Assembly (NCBI GenBank): GCA_002118135.1 | Contig: BDIU01000373.1 | Span: 1-64,000 of the forward strand | From: Trebouxia sp. TZW2008 | Lineage: Eukaryota > Chlorophyta > Trebouxiophyceae > Trebouxiales > Trebouxiaceae | Length of the DNA stretch: 64,000 nt | Reading direction: 5' to 3' | In this document: piece after piece, positions 52,301 through 64,000 of the stretch | Layout of the letters: the number at the start of each line of letters is the position of its first letter | Position numbering within the stretch: the stretch's first letter is position 1 | The notes under the pieces: model-generated | What the model was told of the DNA's origin: nothing | Seen by the model: only the letters and a program-made list of their open reading frames with translations | The model's database searches: none | Position numbers and translations under genes: made by a program

Positions 52301-54326
52301 CTGGATAAGTCTGAGTGTGTGTGGCGTTGGCTCTACATCCAGCTTAAACTGTGAGGCTGCAGACTCCAAAGCGTCCACATCAATGTGCTCAATCTCAACA
52401 GTCAGCACATCCACCTGCAATGAACACGTGAAGTCAGTCAGAGACCGTCAAACCTTTCCTGGCATTCACGTGAATGTACTCTACTGCAGCATCTAGCACA
52501 GCCACCCAACACACAAAAGTGATGAGGTTCACATGGAAAGGCACAGCACCTTGGCACCGAACACATGCAGCTGCCACACATACATCATGCCTGTCACATT
52601 GATGTGCTCTATCTCCACAGTCAGCACATCCACCTGCCACGCATTCATGGTGGGAACTCGTCACGCAGACAATAACGAATGTCAAGATGTGCAGCGCACG
52701 GCCAACACTGCACAGCGTCCAGCATGGGTAACACTTGAGCGTGAACACATACACATACACGTTGTTCGCAATGTGTCTGGACATGTGCCGGGGTCAGAGA
52801 TATGCCTTAAAGGCGGTGGCAGCTTTAGCAGCTGCAGCTTGCAGGCAACATTGATCTACACACATGCATGTAGACCAGCATTGTCCGCAGTGTGCAGCCA
52901 CCAAGTGCTGCATGCGGTTTGTAGACACATGCGCCACAAACTGCTTGGTTGACTTGGGTATTGGTCTTGCCTCACAGCAATGCTTGCAGGACACGGCGCA
53001 CAAGGGTTCTGCACAAAACTACCATCTGCCAAAGACTATTCTGACAGACAACTTTCAAGTGTGCGCAGCAAGAATATGGTAGGCTGCTGCTCTGGCGCTT
53101 GCAGATCATGTTCTTGGCAGATTATTCTTGAGGGGAGCTGTTAAAGAGGCAGCAGGGCTGGGACTTGTGATTATTATGTACAAGCTGTGCAAACTGGATT
53201 CTGCTCGCAAGTCTTGGAAGCTGCCCACAGTGTGCACAATAACAAAGGCCTTTCTGGCAGAATAACTGGCGGAACAACTCAAGAGCATCAGCAAGAGCAT
53301 GAAGGGTGATGCTTACAAGCTGTGCAATCTGTTTTACTGCTCCAGGGTCTCTGAAACTGCCCACAACTTGCACGGCCACAGCAGAAGCAGGGCAGCCTGC
53401 CGTAGGGTCAAGCACCACAATTCTGACACCCATTTTGGCCTGCATGCAGACAGATGGCATGTTCTATACAAACTTGGCTGCTGTTGAGAGTGATTCTTAG
53501 ATTCATGTTGGCCCGAATGCTGTCAGCTGTCATGATCGATGCCGATTTGAGTGCTTTCTGCTGAAATCCTCCAACCCATATTGGCTTTCATGCTGACAGC
53601 TGTTGGAAGCAATGCAGATTGAGCTGCTGTTTACATGTGCGATGTTACACCTGTCTTAGCCTGCATACTGACAGTTAGCATATTCCATACAAACTTGAGT
53701 GCTGTTGGATGCTGCAATCTGCACACCCATCTTGGTCTGCACGGTGGCAGTTTTTGCAAACAGCTGCAGCTTTGGCTGCTGTGTGGTACGTTGTGAACAG
53801 CCTGAAGTGTCTTGCAATGCATTCCAAGGGCTTGTGTGTGACATGTTAACGACAAGTCCTGCTGCACATTTTGCATGCATGGATGGCAGCTCTCTGGCAT
53901 GCCAGATCAAAGGGACCATTGCAGCAGACAATTGTTGTTTTGAGCACTTACAGCTTCCATTGCCAGCATCTTGCCAAGCTGACCGCCGCCTAGAATGCCG
54001 ACTTTCTGTGGGTGCTGCAGCATGCTGGCAGTCTGCACACTGTAGCAGCAAGCAGACAGGGTAAATGTGACAGCGTAACGGTATTTTTGCCTCAATTTGT
54101 GTCAAGCTTACTTGTTTGCAGATACAGTCCGCACGGGAGCCTGATCAAGGGCAGATGCGCTCAGCTTTTGAAGAACTCGCTCCCGTCTCGAGCACTGCCG
54201 CAGATAGCGTGTCTCGGAACGCAAGGCAGAACGGCCATATAATGAACGGCAGGATTCACGCAAGTCTGCAGGTGACCCAGAGCTCAAGAAGCAAACGCGC
54301 ATTGCCTCTATCAGCGTGGCCGTCAT
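46389..54326 (-). CDS. Phosphoribosylaminoimidazole carboxylase, PurK-PurE fusion (purine synthesis)
   Basis: N5-CAIR synthetase (PurK) fused to N5-CAIR mutase (PurE), carboxylating AIR in de novo purine synthesis. Twelve exons: 54326-54112, 54024-53952, 53439-53317, 52414-52301, 51982-51725, 51448-51274, 50043-49854, 48855-48572, 48260-48100, 47541-47293, 46805-46683, 46514-46389; 696 aa, all in phase. Residues 1-70 are Ser/Arg-rich, consistent with plastid targeting (start could be 54371, 54326 or 54302). PurK ATP-grasp: [91 protein letters not shown]. Linker about 456-510. Pur[16 protein letters not shown] (512-526), [49 protein letters not shown]. The last exon (46514) and exon 1 rest mainly on phase. 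Several introns carry exon-edge copies. Confidence 0.96.
47620..47838 (-). repeat. Duplicates of PurE exon head (exon 47541) upstream
   Basis: Minus strand: copies start at 47834 and 47724 with AG acceptors. The 47724 copy runs ~105 nt and keeps ATCCAAAGTT.TGGAGTCCCC and the segment for ELTIVSAH, but has TTGGAATGG in place of the invariant SAHRTPDR block, so it would make a non-functional PurE. The intact exon is at 47541. Confidence 0.9.
48895..49505 (-). repeat. Duplicates of PurK-E exon 8 head upstream of the exon
   Basis: Copies starting at 49189 and 49024 (intact exon 48855) keep ATTCTTGGAGAGGCATCAGG and CGTGGCAAGCAGGCTTCAGA, reading as [17 protein letters not shown] weaker third copy lies at about 49440-49505. 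The copies end in CTTGAGC or TTGCAGATCC and do not continue into the conserved [15 protein letters not shown] block. Confidence 0.9.
49563..49748. repeat. AT-rich trinucleotide microsatellite (TTA/TTG/CTA)n in PurK-E intron 7
   Basis: About 60 near-perfect triplets (ttattgttattgtta, tactattactat and related). The Leu-rich and Asn/Ser-rich open frames across it are artefacts. Confidence 0.97.
50500..51182 (-). repeat. Four duplicates of PurK-E exon 6 tail with donors, in intron 6
   Basis: After the real exon 6 (ends 51274), the minus strand repeats its last ~50-85 nt near 51182-51122, 50940-50895, 50735-50650 and 50555-50500. The shared block is CTTCA(A/G)GC.CAGC then GCA.GCC.T.GCATGCCTTGAAG/GTA(T/C)G. 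The 50735 copy also keeps CC(T)GCCCGCATC and an S-V-R-L-Q reading. Donors remain GT in all four. Confidence 0.88.
52570..52633 (-). repeat. Duplicate of PurK-E exon 4 head upstream
   Basis: GCAG/GTGGATGTGCTGACTGTGGA at 52633 copies the start of exon 4 (52414: GTGGATGTGCTGACTGTTGA), reading [11 protein letters not shown] and diverging after ~45 nt. Confidence 0.9.
53175..53237 (-). repeat. Duplicate of PurK-E exon 3 tail downstream of the exon
   Basis: The segment repeats the last ~60 nt of exon 3 and its donor region (true end 53317): GTGGGCAGCTTCCAAGACTT and TTTGCACAGCTTGTACATAA correspond to GTGGGCAGTTTCAGAGACCC and ATTGCACAGCTTGTAAGCAT. Confidence 0.8.
53560..53740 (-). repeat. Three duplicates of PurK-E exon 3 head upstream
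   Basis: Minus-strand copies begin at 53736 (ACCAAGATGGGTGTGCAGAT), 53660 (GCTAAGACAGGTGTAACATC) and 53584 (CCAATATGGGTTGGAGGATT). The intact exon 3 begins GCCAAAATGGGTGTCAGAAT at 53439. Spacing is ~75, ~76 and ~145 bp. Confidence 0.82.
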
Positions 54327-54696
54327 ACTGACGGCTAGCTGCCCTAGCAGCACGTCACAAGCAGCAGGCATAGACTGCAGCCCTGCAGTTTGTATGTCAA
54401 TGCTGCATGGCAAAGTCAACGTTTTGCGGCGTTCGGTCAACGTTTGGGTCAACAGTCAGGCGGTCGCAGCTGCAACAGCAGTTCAGAAGCTAGGGTTGAC
54501 TAACTATGTGCTTTGGCCAGATTTCGTTGTAATGGTTTCAGAGCAATTGCACATTTTCTATCTGCTACGAGCTCGAGATGACCTGTTGACAACCGTCTAG
54601 CAAGCAATAGTCGGCGTGCCAGGTTGCCAGCAGATCAGCTCTGCTTGCTTCGCTGACTCGCTCGCACTTGGGTGTCCATTTCCTCAACAACGCTGC
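54327..54696. promoter_or_regulatory. Bidirectional region between PurK-E and DUF3082 genes
   Basis: 370 bp between the chosen start codons of divergent genes; part may be 5' UTR or presequ codons of PurK-E if an upstream ATG (54371) is used. Confidence 0.45.
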
Positions 54697-56586
54697 ATGC
54701 TGCTAAGGTCAGTACGACAACCTCTGTCGCTGCCTTTGAAGCGGGCTTTGGCCGTTGGCAGGCCTCTGCGAGCTTCGTCTGCCCTCAATCGCTCTTCTCG
54801 AACATCTGCTGCTCCTGAACGGCAAGCAAGCCCCGCAACGTCGGCGGTCAAAGATCCACACAGCTCGAATCCAAGCAACAAACTTGACAAGACTCTAGCA
54901 AGCAGGCTTGTGCCCTTATTGCCAGCGTTGTACGCGTTTCCGGCCGCAGCAGACAGCAGCGTATACTCACCTGGAGCTGGGGCAGATGTGGTCAAAAACA
55001 TTGCTGGAACAGCCTATGCTGCACTGCTTGCCTTCTGGCTGTTTAAGGTCATTGGACGCCGTGTGAAAAGAGGTCAAACAGAGGTAGTTGCTGGCTTGCT
55101 GTGGGCCTTGAGTGCATCTAGTAAACCTTGACTGATGTCAATCAAGATTTTGCGGACTTCACATTGCTGCACAATTGGGTCATGAGTGAGTACCCAGCCA
55201 TGCGATCCAATATACATGCAACCAATGATTCGTCTCGGCCAAATGCAGAGGTTAGCAAGGGAGCGCAGTGAGGAAGAAGAAGCTGAGGATGAGGCCGCAG
55301 ATAAGAAGGAAGTCACAGCAGGCGCTGCTGCATTGTAAGCTTACCTCCTTGCTCCTTCATTCTGCTGCCTCTGACGATGTTAAAGTCTGGCTGTATCATT
55401 GGCTTTGCACAGCGCCTTTGCATGCACTTGCACGATTACAAGTCCTGAAATGTTGCCTGTGCCATTTCACTGGTAGAATGACCTTGATGTTGGAAATAAT
55501 GGGCTTGGTTCCTTTGAGATGCTCAATTGACAATATGCTGAATTTACATTATGCAACACATGCACAGGCAGATTGTCTTCTGTAGCTATGCAGCCCTTTT
55601 CAAAAGCAGCAGCCAAGGAACCCTTGAGGCTTAGTCATGCTCTGCATTTGCAATAGATGCAACAGACACCACACCGTGAGATCAATTTCAGACCCACAGT
55701 AACAGCCAGCATTGACCACTTTGTCTCCAGCTCCAAGACTTCCGAATCTGTGCTTGCAGCGGGGCCCTACAAGCTGGCTTCTTTGCATATCTGCTGTTCC
55801 TGCTCAGCAATAGCAACTATGGCTACTTCACCAGACAGAAGATGCCAAACCACTGCTGTCAGCGCTGGTGTTTGCAGCTCACAACTTGGCTTCTTCTGCT
55901 TGCAGTGGGGCCCTACAAGCTGGCTTCTTCACATATCTGCTGTTCCTACTCAGCAATAGCATCAGTGGCTACTTCACCAATCAGGAGCTGCCAGATCAGT
56001 TCACAGCCAAGAACATCACAGTCACCATCAGAACAGCCGTAGGAGGTCTGGCATACTTGGCAACATTCATCTTTGGAGCTAACACGCTAGGCCTTGCAGG
56101 TACACAGCCCCTTGATGATACGTAAAAAGCGTAGGGATTGCATTGACAGGCTTGTCAGCTGTGCTTTTTACGTATCATTACAAGCCTGTCGATGCAATCC
56201 CTACGCTTGCATCCCATGGTTTGCTCGCCAATCTGCTTGCTTCTGGTTTTGTTGAGCCTTTGCATGCCTGCGGGACTTCTGTGTAAGTGAAATGCTGTAT
56301 GCAGTGATCAGCTTACTAAACTACTGCAACAACTGCAATCTGTTAGCCTAAGATCACTTGCACAGTGTGTGGAGTTGAGCTTGACTGATGCATTGCCAAG
56401 GGCATGAGCACCTTCGCCCATGCCTAACAAGGCAGCTGTGTCACGACACATCCAGCCTGAATTGAGGATCTACACCTAATTCTAGAAGCTCAAAGCTGCA
56501 TACGCTGCTTTGCAGGTCTTGCCCTCAAGTTGGCAATATCACCAGACAAGTCAGACACAGATACAGACGCCAAGAAAAACCAGTGA
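54697..56586 (+). CDS. DUF3082-like plastid membrane protein
   Basis: Four exons, 54697-55072, 55256-55334, 55906-56099 and 56516-56586; 239 aa, phases agree. Residues 1-45 look like a chloroplast transit peptide (Arg/Ser/Leu/Ala-rich, no acid). A hydrophobic segment (AAADSSVYSPGAGA then GTAYAALLAFWLFKVI) is followed by an acidic EEEEAEDEAADKK stretch. The core in exon 3, GALQAGFFTYLLFLLSNSIS, NITVTIRTAVGGLAYLATFI and GANTLGLAG, matches the pattern of DUF3082 proteins of cyanobacteria and plastids. The last exon ends in a hydrophilic tail (SDTDTDAKKNQ). Function unknown; location inferred. The acceptor of exon 2 (55256) is the least certain site. Intron 2 holds a copy of exon 3's head; intron 3 holds an A-B-A'-B' inverted-repeat pair. 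Confidence 0.8.
55761..55845 (+). repeat. Duplicate of DUF3082-gene exon 3 head in intron 2
   Basis: TGCTTGCAG followed by CGGGGCCCTACAAGCTGGCT, matching TGCTTGCAG/TGGGGCCCTACAAGCTGGCT at 55906, and continuing ~80 nt through ATCTGCTGTTCCTGCTCAGC. It lacks the conserved NITVTIRT part. Confidence 0.92.
56115..56204. repeat. Interlocked inverted repeats A-B-A'-B' in intron 3 of the DUF3082 gene
   Basis: A (56115-56130, atgatacgtaaaaagc) is followed directly by B (56131-56155, starting gtagggattgca). After 7 nt come A' (56163-56178), the exact reverse complement of A, and B' (56180-56204), the reverse complement of B with one mismatch in 25. So the order is A B A' B', not the B' A' of a simple palindrome. 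Confidence 0.93.
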
Positions 56587-57087
56587 TAGTGAGCGTAGGT
56601 TGAAAGTGATGAGATCTGGTACTGAAAGTTCGAAGTAAGATGTTTTCAATTACCATTCCCCCCCCCACCTCCCCCGTGCTGCTGTTGGAAGATCAGATGT
56701 CGCCTTTGCCTCTGATTTTATCTTGTGCAACAACCTTTGTTGCGGTGTGCAAGTTGAACAGCAACTCAGGACCAACCACTCAAGCTACATGATCAGGAAT
56801 GCGGACAAGGCTGTAGTGATAACAAAGATGTATTCAATCCTACCTATTCAATCCTGCCTAGCATCGTGTGCTTGAACCGCCAAAATTCTGAGTAACAACT
56901 GTCACAAGTATCAGATAGTTGCAGTGGGACCAGTTCATCTGCTCTGAGTCTACAACAAAGATCTATATTGGAATAAATATGCAAACCCGCCACCGTCTTA
57001 CATATGCCATTGCTGCATAGCACTCATGATCAGCAGGCTTGTGTCAGACACGATGGATGCAGAGGCATGGGCATAGCAAGAACAGGC
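56587..57087. other. Region between convergent DUF3082 and COQ5 genes
   Basis: 501 bp with two 3' UTRs, including a poly-C run (ccccccccacctccccc) near 56661. No gene seen. Confidence 0.45.
56998..57002 (-). terminator. Putative TGTAA polyadenylation signal of COQ5
   Basis: TGTAA on the minus strand ~86 nt after the COQ5 stop. Position-based inference. Confidence 0.4.
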
Positions 57088-59092
<2,005 letters not shown>

Positions 59093-62000
59093 ATGGATTC
59101 GATGTGGACCGGCTCTGTCAATGCGCAAGCTCCCTGGCCTGAATACCCCCGACCGCAGATGCACAGGGAAGCATGGCTGAATCTCAACGGCATCTGGGAA
59201 TTTGCCGGGTGCGGCCTTTCGCAGCCAAAACGTTGCCTACAGCAAGAATAATCGTTCGAAGTCTCTCTCCATGCAATGCAGGGGAAACTTCAGCCCATCT
59301 CCAGACCAGCCTTTTCCAGAACAGATTGTTGTGCCATTCCCTGTTGAGTCAAAACTCTCTGGTAGGGCAAAGCTTTCACAGGCCCTGCCATGGTGCAATG
59401 TTTGCAACGTTTTCACGCAGTCATATAACAATGCATTGACGTCCTGCCCAACCTGCCATGTAAGATGTTGCTTACACACACACTCAGCATCAGCATTGTT
59501 CTGTCAAGTATCAGAAACACAGTCTCATGCCTAAGCCTTGAACCAACATTCATTTGCTGTGCATCAAGGAATTTGCCGGCAAGGTCCAGAGTCCCAGCAC
59601 ATGTGGTACAGACGCACATTCTCACTTCCTCAAGGCTGGCCAGGGCAGCGTGTGCTGCTTCACTTTGGTGCTGTTGACTGGCATGCAAACGTGTGGGTCA
59701 ATAACATACAAGTTGGGTCACACTTGGGCGGGTATGTAGTAACCGATCACGCCTTTATGGATTTTTGCATTCCCCGGGCAATCAGAATGTTGCATGCAGT
59801 TCAGTGGATTATGAACTGACCATCACGGATTTAGTGTCCTGCTTTTACATCCTGTGGTTGGCATCCATGATTTCCACCTAGTGTCTTGTTGACATTCAGC
59901 AGGAACTGGTCACAGGTGATGTGTATTCTCAGGTACGACAAGTTTACGTTTGACATCACCCAGGCCCTTCAGAACAGCCATGGACACTCACATGAGCTGA
60001 TGGTTGAAGTCACCGATCCCTCAGGTCAGTCCAAATTGCCCTTCCAGCGTCTAAACTTTGTTGCAGCATGCAGCTGCATTCCAAATCACAGTCTGATTTA
60101 CTGTAATGTTCAGACTCTGAAAAATAAGAAGTCCATATTGCTTGCATACAGAAACCGAGTCCTTTACTAGTCATCTGCACACAGTCGCTGTCACACTGTG
60201 TTTCAACTGTCTCCAAATTTGGCTTTGCATGTTCAGCTCGCATGCAAGTGTGAATTGCTACTGACATTATCAGCAGCAAGGCTTGACTGCACAGAATTTG
60301 ACTGCTGCATGCCCTTTGCAAGTAGTACTATGCCTGTGAGGCCCATGACAAGCTGGCCTGGCAAGAGAAGACTTGAGCCACATGCACTCAGGGCTTGTGC
60401 TGGCACATAATGCAGTTTGTCGTCATTGTGACCACAGCTTTGACTTCTGCATGCTTCCTACAAATAGTGTGATGCTAGCGCTGCTCATGGCAAGTTGGCC
60501 TGGCAAGACAGGACTTAAGACGGACCCATGCTGGCACATGCATTTACTATATCATAATGCGTGTTGTGTTTGCTGCAACATGAGCTGATCCGCAACCAGG
60601 CTCTGCTGTGCTAACTCTGATTGCTGCATGCCCTTGTCAAATACTGTCATGACAGTGTCTTGCCAGGCTGGCTTGCCATGAGCATCACCAATATTGCAGA
60701 AAGAGCCTGCAGCATATACATTACTCAGTCATACTCACTACTCACTACTCACTACTCACTACTCACTGCTCACTACCCACTACCCACTACTCACTACCCA
60801 CCTCTCACTACTCACTGCTCACTACTCTTTACTCTCTACTCACACTCACTGATCACTACTCAACACTCATTGCTCACTATACTCACTTCCATACTCACTC
60901 ACATACTGACAACAACGACATTTACTATATCGTCATCATTGTGGCAATGGCTGCAACATGAGCTGATCAAACTCCGATGCACTAAGAGTGACTGCTGCAT
61001 GCTTTATATGGATATTGAAATGCTTGTAACAGCAAAAAAGGAACAGTTACTGTCAAGCTGTGGTTGGTCACAGGAAGTCCGATGAGCCTATCAGGCTTCA
61101 GGTCTCGGACCCAGACTATAAATGTAATTGATTGATTGAATGTATCAAGGTTGCTGCAATGGTGATGCAGACTCGCAGAACATTGCAGTGGGCAAGCAGC
61201 GTTTGAAGCCTGAGGGAATCTGGTACACCACAAATTCTGGCATCTGGCAGACAGTGTGGCTGGAACCAGTAAGCTCTCTGTGCCAATATAGCACATGGAA
61301 CAAAACACACAGCTCTATGTACATGTGAACTGTTGCATGATAATGCATGGTCAAGGGCTGGAAAGTGTATGCATCTTTGCGCTATGGTCTCACATGACAC
61401 AGTCAACGCCATTACAGAAATGTTGTGTACCTTCGCTGTTGCACGTACATGAGTGGTCACATGCTGTGTCTGATTTCTCGCTAGCAGGGATATGTGCATA
61501 CTTGCGTATGTTGCAATTGGTGTTGTATTCAACACTTGTTTATTGTTGTGTGTCAACCTTCAGATGCACTTGCTAATCCTAGCTGCAACCAGTGTGCTTG
61601 ACTAATGACAAATACCTGATGCATGCATTGTCAATATCAGACCATGACATATGATAAAGTCAGCGTGCCAAGTAGCCAACTTATGCTGGGACATGCAAAT
61701 GACAAAACGTAGGGTCTGGAATAATTGTTTCATGATCAGTACAGTAGTCTGTTGATATAAGGACACTTGATACAAGGACGCTCTCAAAATGAGGACAATG
61801 CGACTGGAAACCAAAACAAAACAACGCATTCTGACTACAGTGGGACTTCTGAGTTAAGACAATTCGATGTAAGGACACTTTTCTTGGTACTCAATGCAGT
61901 CGTTATATTGAGAGATTACTGTATCTGGCAGCTGTCCTGACGTAAGTAGTTTAAACAAGACCCATTGACACACAAAGTGCATGGCGCCTGTTGCAGGTAT

Positions 62001-64000
62001 CAGACGCACACATCCACAGATTAGACCTGATCCCAGAGATTGATCAGGGGCTGCTTCGGGTGTCAATTTTTGGCAGTCATGCGGCAGGCGGGGCGCAAGT
62101 TCAGGTGCTTCCTAGCCAAACGTGTTTCATGCACTATGCCACACGCTCTCTCTGTGGCTTCCCGCTCGCAATGACTTCAATTTCAAGACTTTGTGATGTG
62201 ACATGTATACATGCAGCATGTAGCAATACCTTTGATTTTATACCTTGCCATAGTGATGACGTGTGTGGAAGTTTGTTTATGCTGAATGATGTGTGACAAG
62301 ACAGAGAGTGAGAGAGAGAGGGGTTTTACATTTTTTGGCCAGCCAACAAGTCTGATCAAATGTGTTGGGGTAAAATCCCAGCAATCTTCTCAATCCAATG
62401 TCCATTTGGAGTTCCTCTTCGAATTAGAATAATAGCATCATTGCCTGGTCAATGTAAATTGCGTTGAAGGAAAATCACGGCCCCAGACAGTACCTCCAGC
62501 TTTGAACCTTCTTGTTTCTGCAGGTGACAGCGTCAGCTTCTGGACAGGTTCAAGGTCAAGCCTCAGGGGTTGTGGGTCAGGAATTTGCGGTCCAAATTCC
62601 CAACCCTCGGCTGTGGTCTCCAGACAACCCCTTCCTCTACGACCTGGAAGTTGTGCTGCTGAGCCATGACGGCTCAATTGCTGTGAGTTGTTACTGTATC
62701 TGTGTACGCATGCATATGTACTGTGTATATGTTGTACACAGATGTGTGTCAAGCGAATGCGTGCATGTCCAAGCTTGTGTTCACCTAAGTCATGCCAATG
62801 TTTGTGCAAACCTTGCTTGTGTTGACAATGTTCAAGGTGCTTATGGATGCGCAAGATTAATTTGGAAACGGTGCCTGTGCTGTTTTCAGGACCGAGTGCA
62901 AAGCTATTTTGGGATGCGCAAGATCAGCTTGGGAAAGGTCCCTGGAGAGACCAACCCCCGCATCCTGCTCAACAACCAGTTTGTGTTCCAGATGGGAGTT
63001 TTGGACCAGGTTTGTTACACTCCGCTTCTGCTGCTGTGTTTGAGGTTTGCATGTCACAGCATCTGGGAGATTTAAGTTGATTGTGAAGATTGTGAAGATG
63101 TCCCGCTCGACAATCAATGCTTGTTCCAAATGGGAGTTTTGGATCAGGTCTGATCCACTCTGCTGTTCCTGTGAATCATAAACTCACCCTTTTGATTTGA
63201 TTAAACCGTAAAACACCCTCATGTTGCTCTTCAACTGACGCTGCTAAACAGTCTGCTCAATGACCAAATTTTGTTTCATACGTGATTTTTGCCGGGTCTG
63301 GTACACAGTCTTTCCTTAAGGTAATTTGAGTACCAATGAAACAGAGGCAAACAAGAGGGTGTCGGCTGTTCAACACTTAGACGCCAGTCTTGCTCTGCTG
63401 CTCTGCTGCTGCTCTGCTCTGCTGCTCATTGGCTTCAGTTGTGAGTGGGCTGTACATAGTTATTGGCTGAACAAGCTTTATACTGCCCTGCTGGGACAAG
63501 GGCCTGCAGCAGCTCAGCTTGAGACCCTATGAGGTTAAGTCATGTGAGACCAAAGCTGTGCAGCATGGGTGAGGATACAGACTGACTAGCATGATGGCTT
63601 GACTCTACGGTGCATTCCTTTGTACAACTGCTTTGGTTCTCAAGACAACTGTCCTTGTATCAATCTGTCCTTGCTCAGAGGTGCCACTCCAATCAGAATG
63701 CAGTCACTGGTTACGAACTGCATTGTCTTTACATCAAGAGTGTCCTGACATTGAGTGTTCTTACAAAGAGAAATTACTGTACAGGGCTATTGGCCAGATG
63801 GGATCTACACGGCCCCTTGTGACGAGGGCCTTCGGTATGACATTGAGGCGGCCAAGTCCATGGGCCTCAACATGCTCCGCAAACACATCAAAGTCGAGCC
63901 AGACAGGTGAACGCATTGTACGAGATGATGCATCAATGTGTACAATATACATGTTTCACAATGAACATGTTGCGACTGAAACATATCATATGCAATGTAC
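59093..64000 (+). CDS. Glycoside hydrolase family 2 protein (beta-galactosidase/glucuronidase-like), 5' part
   Basis: Partial gene running off the window. Exons: 59093-59208, 59282-59361, 59584-59731 (acceptor could be at 59590), 59933-60024, 61171-61268, 61997-62104, 62524-62682, 62890-63009, 63785-63906 (followed by a GTGAAC donor); 347 codons so far, in phase. The jelly-roll sugar-binding domain has APWPEYPRPQMHREAWLNLN (14-33), PFPEQIVVPFPVESKLSG, WYRRTFSLPQGWPGQRVLLH, FGAVDWHANVWVN and DKFTFDIT. The Ig-like domain has GIWYTTNSGIWQTVWLEPV and NPRLWSPDNPFLYDLEVVLL. The start of the TIM barrel is DQGYWPDGIYTAPCDEGL...MLRKHIKVEPD. The catalytic Glu residues lie beyond the window. No clear signal peptide. 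The substrate cannot be told. Confidence 0.9.
60290..60680. repeat. About three diverged tandem units in GH2 intron 4
   Basis: A block with (t/g)actgctgcatgccctt, caagtagtactatgcct-like and catggcaagctggcctggcaagag recurs at about 60299, 60437 and 60620, spacing ~140-180 bp. No exon sequence recognised in it. Confidence 0.7.
60724..60905. repeat. (ACTCACT)n-type microsatellite in GH2 intron 4
   Basis: About 25 imperfect units of ctcactactcact with cactaccca and tcactgct variants. Confidence 0.95.
61740..61923. mobile_element. MITE-like element, copy 2 (inverted relative to copies 1 and 3)
   Basis: 184 bp in GH2 intron 5, flanked by TA (61740-41 and 61922-23). TIRs TACAGTAGTCTGTTGATATA and, reverse-complemented, TACAGTAATCTCTCAATATA match at 16 of 20 positions. 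It contains no open frame and shares internal blocks (e.g. AGGACACTT.AT..AAGGAC, complement of the GTCCTTACAT block) with the other copies. Confidence 0.85.
62303..62363 (-). mobile_element. 3' end of a second LINE copy (dead fragment) in GH2 intron 6
   Basis: ttttacattttttggccagccaacaagtctgatca plus an (ag)n tract matches the 3' end of the LINE at 36054-36112 (ttttacatgctttagccagccaacaagggtgatca with (ag)n) in the same orientation. No coding part is visible. Confidence 0.65.
62848..62888 (+). repeat. Partial duplicate of GH2 exon 8 in intron 7
   Basis: ggatgcgcaagattaatttg..acggtgcctg repeats an interior part of exon 8 (GGATGCGCAAGATCAGCTTG..AAGGTCCCTG) directly before its acceptor. Confidence 0.75.
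63108..63152 (+). repeat. Duplicate of GH2 exon 8 tail with donor in intron 8
   Basis: AATGGGAGTTTTGGATCAG/GTCTGATCC follows the real exon and repeats GATGGGAGTTTTGGACCAG/GTTTGTTAC. Confidence 0.85.
63606..63781. mobile_element. MITE-like element, copy 3, abutting the GH2 exon 9 acceptor
   Basis: 176 bp flanked by TA on both sides. TIR left TACGGTGCATTCCTT, right (reverse-complemented) TACAGTAATTTCTCT; internal AGGTGCCACTCCAATCAGAA matches copy 1. Its end is only 3 nt (CAG) from exon 9 (63785), so the element supplies the last part of the intron, including any polypyrimidine tract and branch site. Confidence 0.8.

Noticed and set aside
56149..56282. Alternative last exon of the DUF3082 gene (reading GLSAVLFTYHYKPVDAIPTL...)
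   Set aside because: It is in phase after an AG, but would make a 49-nt intron consisting of one half of the inverted repeat. The exon at 56516 (GLALKLAISP) continues the family sequence better. Kept only as a possibility.

Overview
The window is nuclear DNA from a green plant-lineage eukaryote, most likely a chlorophyte alga (a trebouxiophyte would fit). The genes are split into many short exons (about 70-830 nt) with GT-AG introns. Several proteins carry plastid- or mitochondrion-like presequences. The gene set is eukaryotic and photosynthetic: COG8, OGG1, RAD4/XPC, RAD6, COQ5, a plant-type PurK-PurE fusion, ARGJ, a DUF3082 protein and a multi-pass plastid protein. I built the gene models by hand, joining exons so that splice phases agree and conserved family sequence continues across each junction. 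They are not supported by transcripts.

Layout: COG8 (-, 5242-273); a peptidoglycan-binding-domain membrane protein (+, about 5725-12652) with a tRNA-Lys and a tRNA-Ser in its introns; a plastid multi-TM protein (-, 15757-13854); OGG1 (-, 20722-16341); RAD4/XPC (+, 21201-31262); a CPFA-type glutathione transferase (+, 31693-35213); a decayed LINE tail (about 36120-36600); two small genes (37084-37807 and 38454-38734); ARGJ (-, 44370-39209); RAD6/UBC2 (+, 44683-45334); PurK-PurE (-, 54326-46389); a DUF3082 protein (+, 54697-56586); COQ5 (-, 58466-57088); and the 5' part of a GH2 glycosidase gene (+, from 59093, running off the right end).

Most genes form head-to-head pairs with start codons 310-630 bp apart: COG8/PGBD, OGG1/RAD4, ARGJ/RAD6, PurK-E/DUF3082 and COQ5/GH2. 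OGG1 (base excision repair) and RAD4/XPC (nucleotide excision repair) share one intergenic region, and RAD6 (damage-tolerance E2) shares another with ARGJ, so divergent co-regulation is possible.

The most unusual signal is in the introns. In nearly every multi-exon gene, one or more exon edges have been copied locally together with their splice site. Truncated exon heads, each behind a 3' splice acceptor, lie upstream of the intact exon. Truncated exon tails with a donor lie downstream. Copies range from one to about ten; the extreme case is a 74-bp minisatellite in COG8 intron 1, in which every unit repeats the acceptor and the start of exon 2. One copy, in the GST gene, is an intact, in-phase alternative last exon. 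RAD6 intron 1 begins with sequence matching the start of exon 2, as expected if an intron arose by tandem duplication of an AGGT site. Other structure includes a TA-flanked MITE-like family (three copies, one ending 3 nt before a GH2 exon), a 126-bp near-perfect foldback, an A-B-A'-B' inverted-repeat pair, and several microsatellites.
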